Under the pieces are notes generated by a model, which searched no databases, was not told the origin of the DNA, and was given only the letters and a program-made list of their open reading frames with translations. This document shows, in pieces, positions 8,528 through 16,150 of a DNA stretch of 64,000 bases. The position numbers and the translations under genes are program-made. The DNA comes from Streptomyces wedmorensis. Its GTDB lineage: Bacteria; Actinomycetota; Actinomycetes; Streptomycetales; Streptomycetaceae. Each line of letters opens with the position of its first letter. Positions within the stretch are counted from its first letter, which is position 1. Location of the stretch: contig NZ_JNWK01000001.1 of the NCBI RefSeq assembly GCF_000716445.1, positions 124,001-188,000 on the forward strand, read 5' to 3'.

Positions 8528-9423
8528 TGACAGGCTCGGACGTTCCCCTCGCGGATTCCCCTTCGGATTCCGGCTCGGCTTCCCCCGCGGAAACCCCCTC
8601 GGTCTCCTCCCCGGCCCCCTCGGGCCCCTCGTTCCGGCTCGCGTACGTGCCCGGGGTGACGCCCTCGAAGTGGGTGCGGATCTGGAACGAGCGCCTGCCC
8701 GACGTACCCCTCACGCTTCTCGCGGCCACCCCCGTCGAGTCCTTCGGACTGCTCCGGGAGGGCGCCGCCGACGCCGGACTGGTCCGGCTGCCCGTCGACG
8801 GGGACGACCTCAGCGCCATTCCCCTCTACGAGGAGACCACGGTCGTCGTCGTCCCCAAGGACCACCTGTTCGCGCAGGTCGAGCAGATCTCGGCGAGCGA
8901 CCTCGCCGACGAGCTCGTCCTGCACCCGCTCGACGACACCCTCGGCTGGGAGCAGCCGCCGGGCCGCCCCGCGATGGAGCGCCCCGAGACGACCGCCGAC
9001 GCGATCGAGCTGGTCGCGGCGGGCGTCGGCGTGCTCGCGGTCCCGCAGTCCCTCGCCCGGCTGCACCACCGCAAGGACCTGACCTACCGCACGCTCAACG
9101 ACGTGCCGCAGTCCCGCGTGGCCCTGTCGTGGCCGGCGGCCGACGAGGCCCCGGACCTGGTGGAGGAGTTCATCGGGATCGTGCGCGGCCGCACGGTGAA
9201 CAGCACCCGGGGCCGCCGCGCCGAGGAGCTGAAGGGCCAGAAGCAGCCGCGGAAGGACCAGAAGAAGCCCGCGAGGCCCGGTGGCGCGAAGTCCGGCGGC
9301 GCGAAGTCGGGCGGTGCCAAGCAGGGCGGTCCCAAGGGCGGCGCCAAGAGCGGCATGCGTACGGGCGGCAAGGGCGCCGCGGCCCGCGGCAAGAGCACCA
9401 AGCCCCGCCGCGGCCGCGGCTGA
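8527..9423 (+). CDS. LysR-type substrate-binding domain protein lacking HTH
   Basis: This 298-residue protein consists of a Ser/Pro-rich leader (1-35), a LysR-type effector-binding domain (about 36-230; FRLAYVPGVTPSKWVRIWNE, AGLVRLPV, VVVVPKDH, AAGVGVLAVPQSLARLHH) and a Lys/Gly/Arg-rich tail (about 235-298) with GGAKSGGAKSGGAKQGG repeats. There is no N-terminal winged helix, so it cannot bind DNA as normal LysR proteins do. The basic tail might bind nucleic acid instead (inference). Translation probably starts at GTG 8527 on a leaderless mRNA. After the TGA the same frame continues as heptapeptide-like repeats (9430-9525). It is divergent from the DUF5997 gene. Confidence 0.8.
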   Translation: MTGSDVPLADSPSDSGSASPAETPSVSSPAPSGPSFRLAYVPGVTPSKWVRIWNERLPDVPLTLLAATPVESFGLLREGAADAGLVRLPVDGDDLSAIPLYEETTVVVVPKDHLFAQVEQISASDLADELVLHPLDDTLGWEQPPGRPAMERPETTADAIELVAAGVGVLAVPQSLARLHHRKDLTYRTLNDVPQSRVALSWPAADEAPDLVEEFIGIVRGRTVNSTRGRRAEELKGQKQPRKDQKKPARPGGAKSGGAKSGGAKQGGPKGGAKSGMRTGGKGAAARGKSTKPRRGRG

Positions 9424-9429
9424 GCACCG

Positions 9430-9525
9430 CCTCCGCACGACCGGGCCGCGCCTCCGTACGACCGGGCCCGGCGTCCGTATCCCCGGGCCCGGCCTCCGTA
9501 CGGCCGAGCCCCCTGTCCGCACGGC
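9430..9525. repeat. 21-base tandem repeat, about five degenerate copies
   Basis: A 21-base period is set by TCCG at 9432, 9453, 9474, 9495 and 9516, with the core CTCCGTACGACCGGGCC. Read in the frame of the preceding gene, past its TGA at 9421-9423, it gives degenerate heptads of the type PPYDRAR. The rest of the 9424-9600 interval holds only the ribosome-binding site of the next gene. Confidence 0.75.
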
Positions 9526-9600
9526 GGACGCCCCTCACCGGGGCGGGGGCGCCTCGGCATACTGACCCCTCCTGATCACCGAGATCATCCAGGAGGAGCT

Positions 9601-10179
9601 TTGGCCGCCAGTTTCAGGACCGTCGTCGAGGTGGCACCGGACCACCTCGACCAGGCCCGGTCCATCGACCGGGTGTTCCAGGAGGCGATCGCCCCGGCGA
9701 CCGTCAACTTCGACTTCGAGGCGATCCGGGAGGCCGCCGCGGCCGTCCCGGACAGCACCGTCGTGAAGATGGTCAGGGGCTGGGGGCTCCAGGAGTACGC
9801 CCCCGTCCTGGTCATGGTGCTCTCCCTCAAGGAGGCCGTCCGGCAGGCGCTGCCGGCCGAATGCGCGGAGGCCGGTTTCTGGGCCACCGTCGAGCGGGAG
9901 CTCGTCGGGGCCTTCACCGGCCTCGCCGCCCAGGAGGGGCAGCCCGGCCTCTCCGTGTACGAGGAGTCCGCGGAGCGCACCCGGTTCTACCGTGACCTGT
10001 TCTTCGCCCTCCAGGACGAGGAGACCGGGGAGTACATGTACGCCCTGGCCTTCTGCGTCGACGTGACCGTGGAGCTGCCGAAGGCGCGGGCCCTCGCGCT
10101 CGACCTGACGGACGTCGTCCCGTTCGCGGTGCGGCTCGACGCGATCGTGGTCCGCCAGGCCCTGGGCGTCCTGGTCTGA
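9601..10179 (+). CDS. Cyt delta-endotoxin-like cytolysin homologue
   Basis: This 192-residue protein resembles the Cyt1/Cyt2 cytolytic delta-endotoxins of Bacillus thuringiensis, which insert into membranes. Matches run in order along the chain: a helix A-B type segment RVFQEAIAP, then VNFDFEAIREAAAAVPDSTVV (compare NFNF in Cyt2), then EYAPVLVMVLSLKEAVRQAL, GFWATVERELVGAFTGL, FYRDLFFALQDEETGEYM (Cyt2: ILFSIQNEDTG) and VDVTVELPKARALAL. It is shorter than Cyt2 (about 259 residues); the N- and C-terminal processed extensions are missing, leaving close to the activated core. No signal peptide. Start TTG at 9601, four bases after GGAGG. Monocistronic. Assignment is by motif recall, not by search. 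Confidence 0.75.
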   Translation: MAASFRTVVEVAPDHLDQARSIDRVFQEAIAPATVNFDFEAIREAAAAVPDSTVVKMVRGWGLQEYAPVLVMVLSLKEAVRQALPAECAEAGFWATVERELVGAFTGLAAQEGQPGLSVYEESAERTRFYRDLFFALQDEETGEYMYALAFCVDVTVELPKARALALDLTDVVPFAVRLDAIVVRQALGVLV

Positions 10180-10196
10180 TCCGTACCGGCTCCGCA

Positions 10197-10217
10197 CCGG
10201 CCCGCCGTCCCGGGCCG
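10197..10217 (+). terminator. Hairpin terminator after the Cyt-like gene
   Basis: Perfect 8-base arms CCGGCCCG (10197-10204) and CGGGCCGG (10210-10217) with loop CCGTC, 18 bases past the stop codon. It could serve both convergent genes. Confidence 0.55.
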
Positions 10218-10265
10218 GATCCCCCGGGGCCCGGAGCGCTCCGGCAGCTTCCCCCACCGCTCCCC

Positions 10266-11924
10266 TCAGCCGTTCCGGCGCCACCGTCCGCCGCGGGCCG
10301 CCGCGACGAGCTCCGGCACCGTCGCCAGCTTGACCCGGGGACGACCCGTGTCCCGGCCGCGGGCCCGTTCGGCCCGATCGATGGCCGCGAGGCCGCGCGC
10401 GTCGACGAGACCGCGGCTGCGGCTCCGCGCCAGCCGGCGGAAGTCCTGGGCCGTGCCCGTCGGGGTGGGCAGAGCGCCGGCGACCGCGTCCGCGAGCAGG
10501 GTCCCGACCGTCTCCTCCGCGCACGCCCGGTTGGCGCCGATGCCGCCGGAGGGCCCGCGCTTGATCCAGCCGACGACGTAGCCGCCGGGCAGTCCGGCCA
10601 CCCGCCCGCCGTCGTGCGGCACCGTGCCGGTGGCGGGATCGAAGGGCAGCCCCGGGAGCGGGACGCCGCGGTACCCGATCGCCCGGACGAGCAGCCCCGT
10701 CCCGATCTCCGTACCGGACTCCGATCCGGCCCCGGTCACCCGGACCGCGCGCACGCCGTCGGTGCCGAGGGCCTCGACCGGGGCGGAGTGGAAGCGCAGC
10801 ACGATCCGGCGCCGACCGGGCGCGGGGGCGGGCGTCCAATCGACCGCCTCCCGGGCCACGTCCCGCAGCAGGGCGGCCTTCGTCCCGGGCTCCGCCGCGT
10901 CGATCGCCGCTCCGGTGCGGGGATCCCGGGCGTCGACCACCAGGTCCACGCCCGGCAGGTGCTTGAGGGCGAGGAGCTCGGAGGCGGTGTACGCGGCGTC
11001 CTCGGGGCCGCGCCGGCCGAGCAGCACCACCTCGCGGACCGGGGTTCCCCGCAGGGCGGCGAGGGCGTGGTCGGCGATGTCCGTGGCGGCGAGTGCGGCG
11101 GGGTCCATGACGAGGACGCGGGCGACGTCGAGGGCGACGTTTCCGTTGCCCACCACGACGACCCGCTCGGCGGAGAGCCGTACGGCGTCCCCGGCGGTCT
11201 CCGGATGCGCGTTGTACCAGGAGACGACGTCGGTGGCGGGGACGCTGCCGGGCAGGTCCTCGCCGGGGATGCCGAGGCGCCGGTCGGCCGGTGCGCCGAC
11301 CGCGTAGACCACCGCGTCGTGGTGTGCGGCGAGTTCCTCGACCGTGACGTCCTCGCCGACCCGGAGGCCGAGCCGCATCCGGACCCGGGGGTGGGAGTGG
11401 AAGCGGGCGAAGGTCTCCCCGGCGCCCTTGGTCGCCGGGTGGTCCGGGGCCACGCCGTAGCGGACCAGGCCGCCGGCCACCGGCAGCCGGTCGATCAGCG
11501 TCACCTCGGCGTTGGTGTGCAGCAGCAGGTCCTCGGCCGCGTACATGCCGGCGGGTCCGGTGCCGACGACCGCGATCCGGAGCGGGGCGAAGTCGGCGGG
11601 CAGCGAGCGGGGGAAGGACGGTCCGCCCCAGGTGTGGAAGTTGGGCGAGGCCACGACCGGCGGGGGCGTCCGCTCGGCGTAGTACCGCGCGTTGATCCCC
11701 TCGTACTCCCGCAGGCGTGCGGTGAGGCGGTCCGCCGGGAAGATCGCGTCGACGGGGCAGGCGTCGGCGCAGGCTCCGCAGTCGATGCAGGACTTCGGGT
11801 CGATGTACAGCATCTCCGTGGTCCCGAAGTCCGGTTCCCCGGGCGTGGGATGGATGCAGTTGACCGGGCAGACGGCGACGCAGGTCGCGTCGTTGCAGCA
11901 GGTCTGGGTGATCGCGTAGGTCAT
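10266..11924 (-). CDS. fprB: Ferredoxin-fused ferredoxin-NADP+ reductase (FprB type)
   Basis: This 552-residue flavoenzyme moves electrons between NADPH and ferredoxin. The first 75 residues form a seven-iron-type ferredoxin with CCNDATCVAVCPVNCIHP and CIDCGACADACPVDAI. They are followed by an adrenodoxin-reductase-like module with the FAD motif VVGTGPAGMYAAEDLL (about 119), a mid-domain NADP motif VVVGNGNVALDVARVL (about 265) and the C-terminal GWIKRGPSGGIGANR. This layout is that of mycobacterial FprB. It lies 33 bases downstream of the AurF-like oxygenase gene on the same strand, so it is the obvious reductase for that diiron enzyme. A basic tail of about 40 residues ends the protein. Confidence 0.92.
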   Translation of the reverse strand: MTYAITQTCCNDATCVAVCPVNCIHPTPGEPDFGTTEMLYIDPKSCIDCGACADACPVDAIFPADRLTARLREYEGINARYYAERTPPPVVASPNFHTWGGPSFPRSLPADFAPLRIAVVGTGPAGMYAAEDLLLHTNAEVTLIDRLPVAGGLVRYGVAPDHPATKGAGETFARFHSHPRVRMRLGLRVGEDVTVEELAAHHDAVVYAVGAPADRRLGIPGEDLPGSVPATDVVSWYNAHPETAGDAVRLSAERVVVVGNGNVALDVARVLVMDPAALAATDIADHALAALRGTPVREVVLLGRRGPEDAAYTASELLALKHLPGVDLVVDARDPRTGAAIDAAEPGTKAALLRDVAREAVDWTPAPAPGRRRIVLRFHSAPVEALGTDGVRAVRVTGAGSESGTEIGTGLLVRAIGYRGVPLPGLPFDPATGTVPHDGGRVAGLPGGYVVGWIKRGPSGGIGANRACAEETVGTLLADAVAGALPTPTGTAQDFRRLARSRSRGLVDARGLAAIDRAERARGRDTGRPRVKLATVPELVAAARGGRWRRNG

Positions 11925-11957
11925 GTCGTCGGCTCTGCTCTGCTCGGCTCGGAGGGG

Positions 11958-12869
11958 TCAGACGAGGTGGGCGCGCTGGTAGAAGAAGAGCGCGGGCCGG
12001 GTCAGCATCCCGACGTCGGCCAGGAACTCCATCAGACCGGCGCAACTGGCCCGCAGCTGTGCCTTGTAGTGCTCGTTGGCGGCGGCCTCGCGACGGGCGC
12101 GCTCGGGGTCGAGTCCGGCCCGGACGTACACCTCCGGGCTGACCAGGCTGGTGATGATGTAGTACGCGGCGATGGCGACGACGAGGGCCTGGAAGTGGCG
12201 GCGCGTCCTGCCCGCGCGGGCGAGGTGGCGGCGCGTCTCGTCCCGGGCGAACTTCATGTGGCGTGATTCCTCGACCACATGGATGTTGCTGATGGTGCGG
12301 ACGAAGGGGACTACCCGCTCGTCGCGCATCCAGTCGCGCTGCATGACGTCGAGGACCTCCTCGGCGACGAGGATGCCGGCGTACGCGGCCTCGCCGAAGC
12401 CGACGGTCTTCATGAACCGCCCGAGTTCGAGCACCGCGCGCTTGGGCCGGTACGAGGGAGCGCCGAGCTTCTGGGAGCCGCGCGCGAACATGATCGAGTG
12501 CCGGCACTCGTCGGCGATCTCGGTGAGGGCCCACTGGAACCGGGGGTCGGTGTGGTCCATGCGGTAGATGTCGCGGAGCACCATCTGCTGGAGGATCATC
12601 TCGAACCAGATGCCGGTGCTGGCCACCGACGCGGTCTCCTGCCGGGTCAGCTCCTTGCGCTGCTCCTCGGTCATCTCGTTCCAGTACGCGGTGCCGTAGA
12701 GGGAGTTCCACTCCGGGCTCTGGCCGTGGAAGTCCTTGTCGAGGGGGGTGTCCCAGTCCACCTCGACGGCGGGGTCGTACGACAGCTTCGCCGCCGACCG
12801 GAGCAGCCGCTCGGCGACGTCCGAGTCGGTGACGTCCTGGTCGTCCGGGCGAACGGTGCTGCTTGCCAT
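11958..12869 (-). CDS. AurF-like diiron N-oxygenase
   Basis: This 303-residue cytosolic protein belongs to the AurF/p-aminobenzoate N-oxygenase family, non-heme diiron enzymes that oxidise arylamines or related substrates with O2 and reductant. Iron-ligand motifs are visible: EIADECRHSIMFARG (about 140-155), a Glu-rich helix LVAEEVLDVMQRDW (about 190) and VVEESRHMKFARDE (about 220). The ATG at 12867-12869 is chosen for its AAGGAG ribosome-binding site about 7 bases upstream; an ATG at 12929 lies within the operator sequence and is not credible. First gene of a two-gene operon with the FprB reductase. The natural substrate is unknown, and no biosynthetic cluster surrounds it. Confidence 0.87.
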   Translation of the reverse strand: MASSTVRPDDQDVTDSDVAERLLRSAAKLSYDPAVEVDWDTPLDKDFHGQSPEWNSLYGTAYWNEMTEEQRKELTRQETASVASTGIWFEMILQQMVLRDIYRMDHTDPRFQWALTEIADECRHSIMFARGSQKLGAPSYRPKRAVLELGRFMKTVGFGEAAYAGILVAEEVLDVMQRDWMRDERVVPFVRTISNIHVVEESRHMKFARDETRRHLARAGRTRRHFQALVVAIAAYYIITSLVSPEVYVRAGLDPERARREAAANEHYKAQLRASCAGLMEFLADVGMLTRPALFFYQRAHLV

Positions 12870-12905
12870 GGTGCGGCTCCTTGGGTCGCGCGAGCGGCTC
12901 GGGCT

Positions 12906-12955
12906 CTTGTTAGACATCGCGTCTAGCAAGCTTGTTAGACGGAACGTATAGCAAG
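12906..12955. promoter_or_regulatory. Two directly adjacent palindromic operators upstream of the AurF-like gene
   Basis: Two 25-base imperfect palindromes abut at 12906-12930 and 12931-12955. Each has the left arm CTTGTTAGAC and a 5-base spacer. The right arms are GTCTAGCAAG (one mismatch) and GTATAGCAAG (two mismatches). The form is that of TetR-family operators. They lie 37 bases upstream of the start codon, where they could block the promoter of the aurF-fprB operon. No TetR gene is adjacent. Confidence 0.75.
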
Positions 12956-13017
12956 GGTCCGGGGCAGGCCTACCCCCCGGTACGGACTTTTTCCCCTGGG
13001 GTTACCCCGGGTACGCG

Positions 13018-13052
13018 AACGGGGCCGGAGCCATGGCGGCTCCGGCCCCGTT
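13018..13052 (-). terminator. Hairpin terminator after the S8 protease gene
   Basis: Perfect 15-base arms AACGGGGCCGGAGCC and GGCTCCGGCCCCGTT with loop ATGGC, starting 60 bases past the protease stop codon. This is the strongest simple terminator near the locus. Confidence 0.8.
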
Positions 13053-13111
13053 CCCCGGGTCGGGATGTGCGGGAAGGTCGGGTCCCGTGTCCTGGGTCAG
13101 GTCCCGGCGTT

Positions 13112-14938
13112 CTAGAAGGTCAGGTTCCAGGCGTCGATCCTGCCCGTGTCCTGGCTCGCGTTGTCGTTCACGCGGAGCTTCCAGACCCCGTTGGCGACCT
13201 CCGCCGACGCGTTGACCGTGTACGTCTGCGCGATGTTGTCGGTGCCGCTGCCCGTGCGGTTGTGCAGGGTGTACACGGTGCCGTCCGGGGCGACGAGGTC
13301 GACCTTCAGGTCACCGATGTAGGTGTGCTTGATGTCCACGCCCACCTTGAGGGTCGCCGGGGCGTTGCCCGTCACCCCGCTGACCGTGATCGGGCTCTCG
13401 ACCGTGCTGTTGTCGGCGATCGTGACGTCGGCGAGGTTCTCGAAGTACGCGCCGGGCGGCGGGGTGGAGCCCCCGACGGCCTTCAGGGCGTCGACCGCGC
13501 CCTCACCGAAGAAGCCGTTCTTCGCCGTGGTGCCGGTGCAGCGGGTGTCCGAGGGGCACGCGCGGTCGTTGGCCTGGACCCCGAGCTGGTCACGGATCTG
13601 AGCCGGCGTGAACGTCGGGTTCACGCTCGCGATCAGCGCGGCCACACCGGCGACGTGCGGGGACGCCATCGAGGTGCCGCTCATGTTGCCGTACTTGCCG
13701 CCCGGCAGAGTCGAGTAGACCTGCGTGGAGCCGTCGCCGCCCGGCGCCGCGACGTCGATGACGCCGTTGCCGAAGTTCGAGTACGAGGCCTTCGCGCCGC
13801 CGCTCGCCTGCGAGGCGACGGTCACGACGCCCGGCAGCTCGGTCGGGATGTCGATGCAGGCGTTGGTGATCGTGCGGGTGACCGGCGTCGAGTCGTTGGG
13901 GCTCTCGGAGTCGGTCGTCTTGTTCGCCAGGTCGTAGTTGGAGTTGCCGGCGGCGGCGACCTGGAGCGAGCCCTTGCCCTCGGCGTACACCTGGGCCCGG
14001 CGGACGCCCTCGATGATGGCGGCCTGGTCCACGTTGTCCGGGCAGTTGAACTGCCACGGGTCCGTGTAGTAGCTGTTGTTGGTGACCTTGAAGCCGTGGT
14101 CACCGGCCCACATGAAGCCGCAGATCGTGTTCTCCGCGAAGAACAGGCTGCTGGTCGGCTCCGCGATGCGGACCGAGGAGATCTTCACGCCCGGCGCGAC
14201 GCCGATGACGCCCTTGCCGTTCTTGGACGCCGCGATCGTGCCCGCGACGTGCGTGCCGTGGGTGCCGACGTCACGCCACGCGCCGGTGCGGGTGTCCGCC
14301 TTGCCGTAGGCGCAGGAGGCCGAGTCGGCGGCGTTGAAGTTGGGCGCGATGTCCTGGTGCTGGTCGTCCACGCCGGTGTCGAGGACACCGACCTTCACGG
14401 TCGACGAACCGGTGGTGACCGCCCAGGCCTGGTCGGCCTTGATCTGGGTCATGTCCCAGCGGTTGGACTCGGTGAGCGTGGTCGCGGACTGCGCCGGGTT
14501 GGCCGGGAGGGCCGGGTTGTACGCGTCGGCCGGGACGTCGGAGGTCCGCGTCGCGCCGACCTGCTGGACGCCGCTGACCGCGCGCATCGACGTGGCGAAC
14601 GACGCGGACGCCGAGTGCGCCACGATCACGCCGATCGCGTCGTACGTGGCGAAGACCGAACCGCCGCTGGTCGCCACGGCACCGCTCACCGCCGAGGTGC
14701 CACCGGGAGCGGTGATCACCAGGTACGCGCGGGTGCCGGCGACCCAGGCCGCCGGCGCCGCCGCGACGGTGGTGGTCGTGGTGGCCTGGTCCGCCCCCGC
14801 CGAACGGGCCGCGACGGGCGCGGTGTCCGACGTTGCTGCCTGGGCGAATCCGGCGGGAGCGGCGAGCGCCACGGTCGTACCGAGCGCCGCCACGGCGATG
14901 GCCGAAGCCCTCAGCCGGCTGGATATGTGGGAAAACAA
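13112..14938 (-). CDS. Secreted S8 subtilisin-like protease with C-terminal P-domain
   Basis: This 608-residue extracellular serine protease has a signal peptide (LRASAIAVAALGTTVALAAP, cleavage after FAQA near 34) and an Ala/Thr-rich propeptide to about residue 160. The catalytic domain carries the triad in VKVGVLDTGVDD (Asp about 186), GTHGTHVAGTIA (His about 229) and NMSGTSMASPHVAG (Ser about 420), with the oxyanion-hole Asn in AAGNSN. A proprotein-convertase P/Homo-B domain (about 500-608) ends in DAWNLTF. TTG at 14936-14938 is the start, five bases after GGAGG; no ATG or GTG fits. The reading frame stays open for about 1.1 kb upstream, but that part is decayed sequence, not an N-terminal extension. 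Confidence 0.92.
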   Translation of the reverse strand: MFSHISSRLRASAIAVAALGTTVALAAPAGFAQAATSDTAPVAARSAGADQATTTTTVAAAPAAWVAGTRAYLVITAPGGTSAVSGAVATSGGSVFATYDAIGVIVAHSASASFATSMRAVSGVQQVGATRTSDVPADAYNPALPANPAQSATTLTESNRWDMTQIKADQAWAVTTGSSTVKVGVLDTGVDDQHQDIAPNFNAADSASCAYGKADTRTGAWRDVGTHGTHVAGTIAASKNGKGVIGVAPGVKISSVRIAEPTSSLFFAENTICGFMWAGDHGFKVTNNSYYTDPWQFNCPDNVDQAAIIEGVRRAQVYAEGKGSLQVAAAGNSNYDLANKTTDSESPNDSTPVTRTITNACIDIPTELPGVVTVASQASGGAKASYSNFGNGVIDVAAPGGDGSTQVYSTLPGGKYGNMSGTSMASPHVAGVAALIASVNPTFTPAQIRDQLGVQANDRACPSDTRCTGTTAKNGFFGEGAVDALKAVGGSTPPPGAYFENLADVTIADNSTVESPITVSGVTGNAPATLKVGVDIKHTYIGDLKVDLVAPDGTVYTLHNRTGSGTDNIAQTYTVNASAEVANGVWKLRVNDNASQDTGRIDAWNLTF

Positions 14939-15152
14939 TGCGTCCTCCGATGACCCGGTGGCGCGGGTGGCGCCTGCCGGGCCCTGTGATGTGTGGGGTG
15001 GACGCAAGATCCCAGACTCGCGGGGCGGAGGGAAGTGTTCTGTCCGAAAAGCCAGTTCGTGTGACGCACTGTTGATCTGACGGCGCCGGGAAGACGGTCC
15101 TATCCGCCCTCGTGCACCTTTCGTTCCCGGGCCCTCCGACGGCGCCGCCGCG

Positions 15153-15284
15153 GACCGCCATCGCCGCGTTCCGCGCGGCCGCGGCGGAGAGCCGGACGAA
15201 ACGCCGGGCCACCTCGAACTCGCTCTCCCGCGGGTCGCCCGACCCGGCCTCCAGACCGAAGAGTTCGGCCGCCGGGTTCTCCAG
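15153..15284 (-). pseudogene. Coding remnant of unknown origin
   Basis: One minus-strand frame here reads LLENPAAELFGLEAGSGD and then EFEVARRFVRLSAAAARNA, with natural protein-like composition and helical periodicity, unlike the surrounding Arg/Pro/Ala shadow translation. No ribosome-binding site or start codon precedes it and it breaks off on both sides. It may be the 3' part of the neighbouring RpoN-like pseudogene or of a separate lost gene. I do not recognise the family. Confidence 0.35.
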
Positions 15285-15439
15285 GAGCGGCCGCGGTCGG
15301 GGCCCGGCCGGCCCTTCCGCTTCCGCCTGCGGGCCAGATGCGCGTCGAGCACCCGCTGCCGGAAGGCGACCTGTTCGGGCGTACCGCTCCACCCGCCGCC
15401 CGTCTCGCCCTCCGCCTCACCGTCCGAGCGCCCCGGAAA

Positions 15440-16027
15440 CGCGGCCGCCTCGTCCGCCACCTCCCGTACGGCGTTCGCGTGACGGCGGCGGCCACCTGCT
15501 CGCTGTGACGGGCGGTCGGCTCGTACGGCCGGTGCAGTACCCGGCGAGCGGCAGCGCGCGGCGGCACGGGAGCAGCGCGACACGCCCCGCGACGGCCCGG
15601 GAGACCGCGGACTCGTGCAGACCGAGGGCGGCGACCTCATCGACGGACGCGTCGAGCCGCCCGCGCGGTCCCAGGCTGCCGACGAGGTACGCGGCGATCG
15701 GCGCCTCCGACGGGGGCGGCGCCGCCGTGACCTCGGCGAGGAGCCGAGCGGTCCGGTCCTCGGTACGCGGCTCGGGCGCGGCGACGGGGCTCGCCGGCAT
15801 CCCGCCCGTCCCGTACAGGCAGGGACAGGGGCCCGACGACCGGAGGGGCGCCCCGCAGAGGGGGGCAGGCGACGGCCGTCGGGTCCTCTTCGAGCGCGGG
15901 GTTCTCGGCGAGCTCCTCGGCCCCTTCGGGCTTCGAGCTCGCAGGCGGGGAGCCGGAGGAAGGACGCGAACGCCACCACGGCCGGTGAGGCGTGCAGGGC
16001 CATGAGCGGCGCCGCTCCGAACTCCAT
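15440..16027 (-). pseudogene. Frameshifted RpoN-like (sigma-54) pseudogene
   Basis: Three minus-strand frames in succession give pieces resembling sigma-54. Piece one (about 16027-15932) ends FASFLRLPACELE, like the region I stretch LLQLSxLELxxE. A shift leads to AEELAENPALEEDP (15921-15862), like ELEENPLLE. A second shift leads to PLCGAPL ... CPC and then AYLVGSLGPRGRLDASVDE followed by VAALG (15863-15594), like the core-binding ALIDALDEDGYL. A further shift at about 15590 gives YEPTARHSEQVAAAV. The order matches RpoN, but three frame changes exclude a working gene. The conserved C-terminal RpoN box is not visible. Sigma-54 is normally absent from Actinobacteria, so this might instead be a divergent RpoN-like family. 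Confidence 0.5.
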
Positions 16028-16150
16028 GCCGCCGGCCATCCGGGCCTCGTCTCCCTTGCCCCGTCTCCCACCGTCCGCCCGCCCGACGGGGGTGTCGAAC
16101 CAACGCCCGCCCGCGATGCCGGGGTCCCGGAGGGGCGGTTCGGGGCGCGG

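Noticed and set aside
6792..9575. 927-codon plus-strand frame across the universal stress and DUF5997 genes
   Set aside because: It crosses two genes and a terminator and mirrors their reverse complements; not a gene.
12870..12929. Alternative start of the AurF-like protein 20 codons upstream
   Set aside because: That start lies in the palindromic operator and lacks a ribosome-binding site; the ATG at 12869 has AAGGAG.
14938..16039. N-terminal extension of the S8 protease to 975 residues
   Set aside because: The TTG at 14938 with GGAGG directly before a signal peptide gives a normal secreted protease; upstream frame is pseudogene sequence.
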